Origin: Chloroflexota bacterium
GTDB taxonomy: Bacteria > Chloroflexota > Dehalococcoidia > SM23-28-2 > RBG-16-64-32
Assembly (NCBI GenBank): GCA_005882715.1
Contig: VBEI01000121.1
Span: 1 to 5,361 of the forward strand
Direction of reading: 5' to 3'
DNA length: 5,361 nucleotides
This document shows positions 1 through 5,361 of this stretch, in pieces. Position 1 is the stretch's first letter. Each line of letters starts with the position of its first letter. Under the pieces are notes generated by a model that saw only the letters and a list, made by a program, of their open reading frames with translations, did not search any database and was not told the origin of the DNA. A program made the position numbers and the translations under genes.

Positions 1-1031
1 ACTCCCTGCGTCAGAAGGTGCAGCGGGTACTTCGTTCCGACGCCGACTCCGCCGTGCAGCAGGTGAGCGAGTTCGAACACCGTCTGGGACGCGCGCACAG
101 CCCAGTGCTTCGCCAGCCAGACCTCATGCGTGTTCTCCTGGTCGGCCTCGAAATGCGCCAGAGCATGGTACGCCGTCCAGCGGGCTGTCTGCGTCTGCAT
201 GAGCATGTCCGCCGCGTGGTGCCGCGCCGCCTGGAACTTCGCGATCGGCTGCCCGAATTGGACGCGGTTCGAGATGTACTCAGCGGTCATCTCCGTCACC
301 CGCTGCATCAGCCCTGCCAGCTCGATCGTCCCGAAGGCGGTCGACAGCGCATCACAACGCTCGTGCAGTTCCTCTGCCGCCGGCCCTTCGGCGAGAACGA
401 CGACGGGTTCGGATGGCAAAGCATCGAACTCCACCCGCGCGTAATCCGCGCGGTCGAGGACCATCACCGGCTCCCTGTTCGCGCCGTCGAGCGGGATCGC
501 AGCGAACGCATCGGTGCCGTCGGCCGACACCGGCGCGAGCACGCAGTCCGCAGCCATCCCGAAAGGGACAAGCGACAGGACACCGCTGAGACGGCCGCCG
601 TTCAACTGTAGCGGCGGGGCTTTCCTCGCCCTTTCGGCGCGGTTATCTGCCTGCCGGCTCGACTCAGAGACCGTATAGAGCCGCGACCCACTGCTCAGAT
701 CACGAAGGTGTGTCTCTGCCTCGGAGCTTTGTGCCGATGCGAGAAGGTAGGCCGCCACACTCGCGACATTCACGGGCGAAGGCACGCCCGCATAGCCCAT
801 CTCTTCGATCACGATGGCCGCCTCGAGCAGCGATGCCCCGCCGCCTCCGGCCGATTCGGGCGCAGTCAGCCCGAGCCAGCCTAGCCGCGCAAACTCGCTT
901 AGGTCGCTCGCCGAAAGCTGCGCGCGGCCGCGCTCGAGGTCGTATAGCCGTTCCCAAGGATAGCGGTCTCGCAGGAAGGAGCGCGCCGTATCGCGCAGGA
1001 GCTTCTGAGTCTCCGAGTCAGCGAAAAGCAC
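1..1031 (-). CDS. Acyl-CoA dehydrogenase family protein, probable non-catalytic subunit of a heteromeric ACAD (C-terminus cut by window edge)
   Basis: Reading the minus strand from the GTG at 1031 gives 343 uninterrupted codons that leave the window at base 1; the family is usually about 370-390 aa, so roughly 30-45 residues are missing. Visible landmarks are an ACAD N-terminal helix (TQKLLRDTARSFLRD, about 8-22), PESAGGGGAS (58-67), the C-terminal-domain motif RVQFGQPIAKFQ (256-267) and LHGGVGVGTKYPLH (325-338). Known of the family: RxQFGxPI and the HGG loop contribute to FAD binding across the subunit interface. Odd points: the middle domain is short and its SEPxAGSD motif is degenerate (SESSRQAD, 122-129), the classic catalytic Glu after the tyrosine-proline pair is His (YPLH), and the alternative Glu position aligns by eye near Ala232. 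The start follows the upstream stop by 3 bp and has GAGG six bases before it. I infer the partner subunit of the ACAD encoded at 1035-2189. An inactive paralogue is the alternative. Confidence 0.9.
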   Translation of the reverse strand, partial: MLFADSETQKLLRDTARSFLRDRYPWERLYDLERGRAQLSASDLSEFARLGWLGLTAPESAGGGGASLLEAAIVIEEMGYAGVPSPVNVASVAAYLLASAQSSEAETHLRDLSSGSRLYTVSESSRQADNRAERARKAPPLQLNGGRLSGVLSLVPFGMAADCVLAPVSADGTDAFAAIPLDGANREPVMVLDRADYARVEFDALPSEPVVVLAEGPAAEELHERCDALSTAFGTIELAGLMQRVTEMTAEYISNRVQFGQPIAKFQAARHHAADMLMQTQTARWTAYHALAHFEADQENTHEVWLAKHWAVRASQTVFELAHLLHGGVGVGTKYPLHLLTQG

Positions 1032-1034
1032 GAG

Positions 1035-2189
1035 CTACCTCGCGAGGCCAAGCCCGTGGGTGGCGATTATGTCCCGCTGGACGTCGTTCGATCCCCCGCC
1101 GAACAGAAGCACAAGCGACGACTTGAGCGCCCGTTCGACATCGCCTTGAAGCAGCTCTCCCGCGGACCCGCGTTTGATCAGGCCCGGCTGACCCAGCGTC
1201 TGGAGCGCCTCGTTGTAAAAGCGGGTCTGGAATTCGGTCGAGAGCACCTTTAGAAGGGAAGCTTCGTAATAGGGCACCTCGCCGTTCGCCACCATGCTCG
1301 CCATCTTCAGGTCCATCACCTTGAGCGCGTTGATGTCGGCCGCCCAGCGGGCGACCGCGGAAGGCATCCAATCGCCAGAACCGTTCCCGTTCTCTCGTAA
1401 GAACGACGTCACGGAGTCGAAGACGCGCTCGATGCCGGGGATCGGACTGATCGCAATGCGCTCAAAGTCAAGCTGCGTGGTGATATACATCCACCCCCGG
1501 TTCTCCTCGCCGACAAGCGCGGAGATCGGCACCCGGACGTTGTCGTAAAACGTGATGTTCGTCCGGTAGCCGCCCATCGTTGGGAACGGCCTCACCTCGA
1601 TCCCCTCCGAGTCCAGCGGGACGATGAGAAGCGAAATCCCCCGGTGCTTCGGCGCCTCAGGGTCTGTGCGGACGGCGAGCCAGACGTAGTCAGAATGATG
1701 CGCGCCCGAAGTGAAGACCTTCTGGCCGTTCACAACATAAGTGTCGCCGTCCCGAACCGCCCGCGTCTCCAGCGAGGCGAGGTCCGTTCCCGCTCCCGGC
1801 TCGCTATACCCGATGGCAAACTCGATCTCGCCCCGAAGGATGCGCGGCAGATACTCCCTCTTCTGTTCTTCACTTCCCACGCGCATCAAAGCGGGCGCCA
1901 CGGTGTTCAGCGTTACGATCGGCACAGGAAGTCGCCGGTACATCATCACGTAGTTGAAGGCGTGCAGGTACAGGACGGACTTACCCCCACCGCCGTACTC
2001 CTTCGGCCATCCGAGGCCGAAATAGCCGTCGGCTCCTAGCCTCCTCCAGAAAGCCTTCGTCAGCCGCCCCGCCGTCTCGGCGCCGTTCGTCGAGATCTCA
2101 TCCAGCAGGTCTGCCGAAACGACCGAATCCAGATATTTCCCGAACTCCGTCCGGAACTCCTCTACCTCCTGCGGATACGTGAAGTCCAC
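1035..2189 (-). CDS. Acyl-CoA dehydrogenase, probable catalytic subunit
   Basis: Complete 384-aa protein, typical ACAD length. It should oxidise an acyl-CoA to the trans-2-enoyl-CoA with FAD as cofactor and ETF as usual electron acceptor; cytoplasmic, with no signal peptide or membrane segment. Motifs in order: N-terminal helical domain with GLGWPKEYGGGG (58-69); FAD/substrate motif YSEPGAGTD (128-136); NGQKVFTSGA (154-163) and a beta-domain ending near GEENRGW (227-233); LDFERI (240-245), where Glu243 is the probable catalytic base as in isovaleryl-CoA-dehydrogenase-like and steroid ACADs; and the C-terminal FGGGSNDVQRDIIA signature (363-376). The classic Glu of medium-chain ACADs is absent, and RxQFGxPI is replaced by RENGNGSG. 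The start is GTG, with AGGGG six bases upstream overlapping the CoA-transferase stop; gaps are 9 bp upstream and 3 bp downstream, so translation is likely coupled. A steroid, terpenoid or other bulky acyl-CoA substrate is inferred only from family resemblance. Confidence 0.95.
   Translation of the reverse strand: MDFTYPQEVEEFRTEFGKYLDSVVSADLLDEISTNGAETAGRLTKAFWRRLGADGYFGLGWPKEYGGGGKSVLYLHAFNYVMMYRRLPVPIVTLNTVAPALMRVGSEEQKREYLPRILRGEIEFAIGYSEPGAGTDLASLETRAVRDGDTYVVNGQKVFTSGAHHSDYVWLAVRTDPEAPKHRGISLLIVPLDSEGIEVRPFPTMGGYRTNITFYDNVRVPISALVGEENRGWMYITTQLDFERIAISPIPGIERVFDSVTSFLRENGNGSGDWMPSAVARWAADINALKVMDLKMASMVANGEVPYYEASLLKVLSTEFQTRFYNEALQTLGQPGLIKRGSAGELLQGDVERALKSSLVLLFGGGSNDVQRDIIATHGLGLAR
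1037..1041 (-). promoter_or_regulatory. Ribosome binding site of acyl-CoA dehydrogenase 2
   Basis: GAGGT on the minus strand, embedded in the last Arg codon and the stop of acyl-CoA dehydrogenase 1; GAGG ends six bases before the GTG at 1031. The overlap with the upstream stop implies translational coupling, which suits two subunits of one complex made in equal amounts. Confidence 0.6.
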
Positions 2190-2195
2190 CAGCCG

Positions 2196-2200
2196 CCCCT
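2196..2200 (-). promoter_or_regulatory. Ribosome binding site of acyl-CoA dehydrogenase 1
   Basis: AGGGG on the minus strand, six bases before the GTG at 2189. It overlaps the TAG stop (2201-2199) of the CoA-transferase, so terminating ribosomes can reinitiate. This supports the GTG start and an operon. Confidence 0.6.
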
Positions 2201-4229
2201 ATGCGAATGCCTTGATCGATCCGCCGATTACGCCGCTGGCCTCGAGGCGCTCCAGTTCTTCGTCCGAAAGGCCGAGCAGCTCTTGTATCACCTCGTGTGT
2301 ATGCTCCCCCATGATTGGAGCGGGCCGCCGGTGGGAAGCGTCTATCCCAGAGAAGCGGAAAGGCCACTGCTTCTGCCAGTGCGTGCCGGTGATCGGGCGC
2401 GTCATCTCCTTAAAGAAGCCCATATGCTGGAGGCCCTCGTCTTCCGGAAGCAGATAAGCCTTCACGACCCGGCACGCCTTGACCCCCCGCGCCTGAAGTT
2501 CGCGCTCGAGCTCTGGGCCATCGCGCTCCTTCACCACTTCCGCAATCGCGGCGTCAAGCGCTGCTTCGTTTCTCTTGCGTGCCTCGCTGCCGGCGAACCG
2601 GTCGTCGGAGGTGAGCTCCGGCCTGCCAAGGCCGTTCGCAAGCGCTGAAAACTCTTCGTCGGAAGCGACGGCAATCGTGATCCACTGATCGTTGCCCGCC
2701 GTCTGATAAGCGTTGTGGGGCGCCATCCAAGGGTGCTTGTTGCCGTGCCGAGTCGGCACCGGCGCGCCGTGCTGCACCGCGATGTGCTCCGGTGCGAAGA
2801 TACTGTCCAGCGTCTCGCACTGCGGCACTTCTACCGCCATCCCGCGGCCTGTCGCCTCCCGCTGCTGCAGAGCGAGCGAGATCGCCGTCATAGTGTGCAG
2901 GCTCACGATCGGGTCGCAGAAGCCGCCCATCATCTGCGGCGCTTCGCCTTCGTATCCCGTCATCGACGCGCACACCAGCTGCTCGAACGCCACCCCGTAG
3001 CCGACGTACTCCTCCCAAGGTCCGCCCGGGCCGTAGCCCGGCATCGTGACCGCGATAAGGTTGGGGTTAATGCTCAGCAGGTGCTCTCTGGTTAGCCCGA
3101 GGTTCGGCATCACGCGATTGGCGTAGTTACTGATGACGACGTCCGCCCCCGCAACCATTCGCTCGAATATCTCCTTCCCTTCCGGCGAGGATAAATCGAG
3201 CGCCATGCTGCGTTTGCCGCAGTTCGTGTCCACCCAGAGCGGGCTCCACTCCCACCAGCTCTCTCGCGCCGTCAGCGCCCAGATGTAGCGGTAGGGGTCC
3301 GGCCGCTGCGCCGACTCGATCTTGATGACGTCCGCCCCCAGCGCTGCCAGCATGACAGTCGCGTACGGCCCTGACCAGAACCACGTCATGTCCAGCACAC
3401 GAATCCCCTCGAACGGCTTCGACGAAGGGCGCGCCCCATCACCACCCCTCGCCCCATTCCTGTAAGGGCTACCGGCGGTCGCCCTCACGGCCTCCTCCAT
3501 CGAACCGCCTTCCCGCAACCGCTCTCGCTCAATCGGCTCCGAACCCTGAATCGAATAGCTGACCCGCGGCACCTTCACCGTGCGCCCGTCGATCTCCGCC
3601 TCTTTCCAGAACCCTCTTGCCTCGAGTTGCGGACACTGCACGCGGTCGGCCGCCGTCTGAAAGGGCGCTGCCGGCAGCCGAAAGGCCTGGGCCTGCTCAA
3701 AGACTTCCCGTCGTGTCCGCTCCGATAGCCACGGCTGCACCCGCGCCTTCAGTTCCTCTGCATGCGCAGTCCGCCATCCGTAGTCGTGCGCCTGCGGGTC
3801 CTCGAAGATCTCCCCGATCCCCATGAGCTGGCACATCATCTCCCAGTGCGTCGGCGTTAGCGGCGGGATGCCCACGTACCCGTCGGCGCACTCCATCGGC
3901 CCCATCGGCCACGGATTGCCGCGCCGTTCATATGGGAAGCCGAGCATGCTCTTCACCAACCACGGCGCGATCAACATCGAGGCCGCCACCGCCTGCTGCG
4001 ACACCTCGATGTACTGCGGCGCGCCGCCTTGCCGGATATGCCGCAGCCCGGTCAGCGCGGCGACAAGCGCAAACAGCCCGCTGATGCGCGGTATCATCTC
4101 GCCCCCGGGGCGCAGCGGCTCACGTGACGGTTCTCCGAGCACGCTCATCCAGCCGCCCAGCGCCGTGATCCCAAGATCACTGGCCGCGTAGTCCGCATAC
4201 GGCCCGTCAAAGGCGTGATCAGCACGCAC
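2199..4229 (-). CDS. CaiB/BaiF (class III) CoA-transferase, tandem-domain protein, main 3' part downstream of a frameshift
   Basis: Open frame of 676 aa from a GTG at 4229. It holds the second half of one CaiB/BaiF domain and one whole further domain. The first part begins mid-domain (FDGPYADYAASDLG, 7-20, the usual 'fG..GPyady' segment) and runs to about 228. A Gly/Ser/Pro/Arg-rich linker (about 240-270) follows. Domain 2 starts at KPFEGIRVLDM (271-281) with GADVIKIE (298-305), CGKRSMALDLSSPEG (337-351) and GGFCDPIVSLH (435-445). Asp439 in the last motif aligns with the catalytic Asp of formyl-CoA transferase (Asp169). The matching position in domain 1 (GEMIPRISG, 43-51) has no Asp, so only domain 2 looks catalytic. 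Family role: moving CoA from a donor thioester to a carboxylic acid, or a related racemase activity. The GTG at 4229 is probably not the real start, because the N-terminal Rossmann half lies in another frame at 4145-4573. Gene end overlaps the ribosome binding site of the ACAD at 2189. Confidence 0.88.
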   Translation of the reverse strand: MRADHAFDGPYADYAASDLGITALGGWMSVLGEPSREPLRPGGEMIPRISGLFALVAALTGLRHIRQGGAPQYIEVSQQAVAASMLIAPWLVKSMLGFPYERRGNPWPMGPMECADGYVGIPPLTPTHWEMMCQLMGIGEIFEDPQAHDYGWRTAHAEELKARVQPWLSERTRREVFEQAQAFRLPAAPFQTAADRVQCPQLEARGFWKEAEIDGRTVKVPRVSYSIQGSEPIERERLREGGSMEEAVRATAGSPYRNGARGGDGARPSSKPFEGIRVLDMTWFWSGPYATVMLAALGADVIKIESAQRPDPYRYIWALTARESWWEWSPLWVDTNCGKRSMALDLSSPEGKEIFERMVAGADVVISNYANRVMPNLGLTREHLLSINPNLIAVTMPGYGPGGPWEEYVGYGVAFEQLVCASMTGYEGEAPQMMGGFCDPIVSLHTMTAISLALQQREATGRGMAVEVPQCETLDSIFAPEHIAVQHGAPVPTRHGNKHPWMAPHNAYQTAGNDQWITIAVASDEEFSALANGLGRPELTSDDRFAGSEARKRNEAALDAAIAEVVKERDGPELERELQARGVKACRVVKAYLLPEDEGLQHMGFFKEMTRPITGTHWQKQWPFRFSGIDASHRRPAPIMGEHTHEVIQELLGLSDEELERLEASGVIGGSIKAFA

Positions 4230-4573
4230 GTGGTGCCGCCCTCAAAATTGCCGCGAAGCTCCGCCGGCTTAAGCCTAAGCACGGCAAGCGCCATCTCGCT
4301 CTCGACGAACACGACGTCCGCGCTTGCGCACGCCTCCCGTGCTGCTTCAGGGGTCGACCGGACTGCCGTTTTCCCTCGCGAAAGCCACTCCCATGTCGCG
4401 CTCCGACGCTCGCCGTCCGTCTCGTAATACGGAGGCGCCTTGCGCAGCGGCGATCCTTCAGGCGGCTCAAGCATCGTGACGCTCGCCCCAAAATCGGCCA
4501 TGTGCTTAGCCGCCATCGCGGCGGAGCCCTGGCCCGACACCTCGATTACATCAAGCCCCCTGAGAATGGACAA
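4145..4573 (-). CDS. CaiB/BaiF CoA-transferase, N-terminal fragment upstream of a frameshift
   Basis: A 142-aa frame starting at TTG 4573, of which residues 1-121 are the N-terminal Rossmann half of a CaiB/BaiF domain. It shows LRGLDVIEVSG (4-14), AAKHMADFGASVTMLEPPEG (21-40, equivalent to the family's 'LADlGAdVikvE.P.G') and ADVVFVE (85-91), then CVLITP (116-121). After Pro121 the frame reads LTGRMRTTRP and stops at 4145, unlike the family, while the expected FDGPYADY continues in the frame of 2199-4229. Joining 1-121 to residue 7 onward of that frame gives about 791 aa, a sensible length for a two-domain CaiB fusion. TTG is the only plausible start: the frame is closed by a TGA at 4588-4586, there is no in-frame ATG or GTG between, and GAGGGGG lies seven bases upstream. 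It is the first gene of the minus-strand operon. As sequenced it is a broken gene or an assembly or sequencing error. Confidence 0.8.
   Translation of the reverse strand: MSILRGLDVIEVSGQGSAAMAAKHMADFGASVTMLEPPEGSPLRKAPPYYETDGERRSATWEWLSRGKTAVRSTPEAAREACASADVVFVESEMALAVLRLKPAELRGNFEGGTTCVLITPLTGRMRTTRPVILGSRRWAAG
4208..4213 (-). other. Frameshift site (apparent one-base deletion) within the CoA-transferase gene
   Basis: On the minus strand, frame one reads ACG CCT TTG ACG and frame two reads GCC TTT GAC GGG. Protein homology switches from the first to the second exactly here: the family pattern 'itpF.GPyady' is restored by one extra base after CCT, giving TTN GAC GGG CCG TAT. The simplest reading is a missing base at or beside the TTT run (4211-4209). 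No classic X XXY YYZ slippery heptamer is visible, which argues against programmed -1 frameshifting. Confidence 0.8.
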
Positions 4574-4580
4574 ACCCTCA

Positions 4581-4587
4581 CCCCCTC
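4581..4587 (-). promoter_or_regulatory. Ribosome binding site of the CoA-transferase gene
   Basis: GAGGGGG on the minus strand ends seven bases before the TTG at 4573. It decides the start, since TTG is a weak codon and an in-frame stop lies directly upstream at 4588-4586. A second purine run (GAGGG, 4579-4575) is too close to the TTG to serve it. Confidence 0.6.
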
Positions 4588-4600
4588 ATCCGGGCGACAC

Positions 4601-4629
4601 TTGCGAGAGCGACCGGTACCGCCGATTAT
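4601..4629 (+). promoter_or_regulatory. Weak candidate promoter of the MaoC-type hydratase gene
   Basis: On the plus strand TTGCGA (4601-4606) and GATTAT (4624-4629) are separated by exactly 17 bp, each matching the sigma-70 consensus at four of six bases. TATACA (4627-4632) is an alternative -10 with a 20-bp spacer. The -10 occupies the same AT-rich core as the minus-strand TATAAT, so the two promoters could not be occupied together. Low confidence, as both boxes are imperfect. Confidence 0.3.
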
Positions 4630-4652
4630 ACAGACTCGGACGCAGGCGACAA
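4625..4652 (-). promoter_or_regulatory. Candidate sigma-70-type promoter of the CoA-transferase/ACAD operon
   Basis: On the minus strand a perfect TATAAT (4630-4625) is preceded, after a 16-bp spacer, by TTGTCG (4652-4647), which matches TTGACA at four of six bases. A transcript would start near 4618, leaving a leader of about 45 nt before the TTG at 4573 with its ribosome binding site. The predicted start region lies over an 8-bp palindrome, CGGTACCG (4614-4621), which could be an operator half or chance. Assigned by consensus match and position only. Confidence 0.5.
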
Positions 4653-4688
4653 CACCGACCAAAATTCAATCCCTAACACCTAAGCGCG

Positions 4689-5361
4689 ATGCCGCAACTA
4701 ATGGACGAACAGACAGCCCTCGTCGGCAAAGAGAGCCCGGCCCGGCCCGCGCCCTACGCCGTCAACCAGGCGATGGCCCGCTTCTGGTGCGAGATGGTGG
4801 AAGACCCCAACCCGATCTACTTCGACGAGGACTACGCGCGATCAACATGGCTCGAAGCTCCGTTCGCGCCGCCGGCGATGCTCTTTACCTGGGGAATGCA
4901 GCCCGTCTGGCCGGAAGAGGGCCGGCACGAGAGCATGATCGCGCGCCTCAGTCTCCCCGGCTGCACAACCACGCTGGCAGTGAACGCGACGCAGGAATAT
5001 CTGCTGCCCATCCGCTACGGGGACATCCTCACGGTCACGAACCAGATAGCCTCCATCGGCGAAGAGAAGACGACCCGACTCGGCACCGGCCACTTCGTGA
5101 CCACCCTCGACACATTCCGCAACCAGCACAACGAGGCCGCCGGCAGGCACAGCTTCACGCTGTTCATATACCGGCCGCCGCTGGCTGACACCGCTGCGGC
5201 TACCAGCGGTCGCACCACTGGCGGCGCGTCGCGGCAGCCCGAAGCGCCCGCTACCTCGCGCGTCGAGACGCTGCCCGCGCTCAGCTTGCCGCTAACCCTC
5301 CGCCGGGCTATACAGGCCGTCGCCGGCACTCGCGACTACTACCCTTTTCACCACGACGAGC
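4689..5361 (+). CDS. Two-domain MaoC-type (hotdog) enoyl-CoA hydratase/dehydratase (C-terminus cut by window edge)
   Basis: Plus-strand frame of 224 visible codons from ATG 4689, open to the window end. The N-terminal hotdog (about 25-163) resembles the FAS1-like dehydratase/MaoC N-terminal family: RFWCEMVEDPNPIYFDEDYA (31-50), then APFAPPAML (57-65) and LPIRYGDILTV (106-116). A low-complexity Ala/Thr/Ser/Pro/Gly linker (about 164-192) leads to a second hotdog starting at LPALSLPLT (195-203), cut just after RDYYPFHHDE (215-224). That motif fits the hydratase 2 signature D-x-x-P-x-H-x-D, with Asp216 and His221 as candidate catalytic residues. In the first hotdog the same motif reads DPNPIYFD with Tyr44 for His, so the first domain is probably structural or acyl-binding. 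Expected reaction: reversible hydration of a 2-enoyl-CoA, usually giving the (R)-3-hydroxy product. Upstream TAA at 4674 bounds the start; ATG 4701 is an alternative, and neither has a clear ribosome binding site. Divergent to the CoA-transferase operon. Confidence 0.88.
   Translation, partial: MPQLMDEQTALVGKESPARPAPYAVNQAMARFWCEMVEDPNPIYFDEDYARSTWLEAPFAPPAMLFTWGMQPVWPEEGRHESMIARLSLPGCTTTLAVNATQEYLLPIRYGDILTVTNQIASIGEEKTTRLGTGHFVTTLDTFRNQHNEAAGRHSFTLFIYRPPLADTAAATSGRTTGGASRQPEAPATSRVETLPALSLPLTLRRAIQAVAGTRDYYPFHHDE

Noticed and set aside
18..611. A 197-codon plus-strand open frame
   Set aside because: It is antisense to the ACAD frame at 1-1031, which has clear family motifs. The product is Arg/His/Pro-rich low-complexity translation typical of the opposite strand of a GC-rich gene.
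2190..2198. Terminator or promoter between the CoA-transferase and ACAD genes, and between the two ACAD genes
   Set aside because: The gaps are only 9 and 3 bp and hold ribosome binding sequence. There is no hairpin followed by a T run on the minus strand.
2554..3018. A 154-codon minus-strand frame inside the CoA-transferase, beside several shorter plus-strand frames (2283-2648, 2715-3095)
   Set aside because: All lie within the CaiB/BaiF domain 2 coding region, have Arg-rich compositions and show no recognisable motif. They are out-of-frame shadows.
4205..4215. Programmed -1 ribosomal frameshifting in the CoA-transferase gene
   Set aside because: The switch point (CCT TTG A) is not an X XXY YYZ slippery heptamer and I see no strong stem-loop just downstream. 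An indel is simpler.
4614..4621. Palindrome CGGTACCG as a defined regulator-binding site
   Set aside because: Eight bases is too short to assign to a regulator and the flanking bases do not extend the symmetry. It is mentioned only as a possibility with the promoter.
4502..5188. A 228-codon plus-strand frame crossing the intergenic region into the hydratase gene
   Set aside because: It overlaps the hydratase frame, whose translation carries two hotdog-domain motifs, and its own product is Arg/Pro/His-rich with no family pattern.

Overview
The window is moderately GC-rich, gene-dense bacterial DNA. It reads as one catabolic locus of CoA-thioester chemistry with two divergent arms. The minus-strand arm runs leftwards from about 4573 to the window start and encodes, in transcription order: a tandem-domain CaiB/BaiF (class III) CoA-transferase that is broken in this sequence by a one-base frameshift near 4211, a full-length acyl-CoA dehydrogenase (ACAD), and a second ACAD that runs off the left edge. 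The plus-strand arm starts at 4689 and encodes a two-hotdog MaoC-type enoyl-CoA hydratase that runs off the right edge.

Layout. 1-1031 (minus) is ACAD 2, 343 codons visible and C-terminus missing. 1035-2189 (minus) is ACAD 1, 384 aa and complete. 2199-4573 (minus) is the CoA-transferase, read in two frames (4573 to about 4211, then 4211 to 2199), which would restore to about 791 aa. 4574-4688 is the 115-bp divergent intergenic region, with a good sigma-70-like promoter for the minus arm and a weaker, overlapping one for the plus arm. 4689-5361 (plus) is the MaoC-type hydratase. The minus-strand genes are separated by only 9 and 3 bp, their ribosome binding sites overlap the upstream stop or lie beside it, and all three start with GTG or TTG, so they almost certainly form one operon.

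How the genes fit together (inference from families). The CoA-transferase would make the CoA thioester of a carboxylic acid, the ACAD pair would introduce the alpha,beta double bond, and the MaoC protein would hydrate it. These are the activation step and first two steps of a beta-oxidation spiral. The two ACADs have complementary losses: ACAD 1 keeps the candidate catalytic Glu and the SEPxAGTD-like motif but lacks the RxQFGxPI motif, whereas ACAD 2 keeps RxQFGxPI and HGGxG but lacks a Glu at either usual position. This is the pattern expected of the alpha2beta2 heterotetrameric ACADs known from mycobacterial steroid side-chain degradation, and it suggests a bulky substrate (steroid-, terpenoid- or other ring-bearing acid). 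The substrate itself cannot be read from the sequence.

The organism cannot be assigned securely. Base composition, GTG/TTG starts and the CaiB/ACAD/MaoC combination fit several high-GC lineages (Actinobacteria, Alphaproteobacteria, Chloroflexota of the SAR202 type and others). No RNA genes, mobile elements, CRISPR arrays or long repeats were seen.
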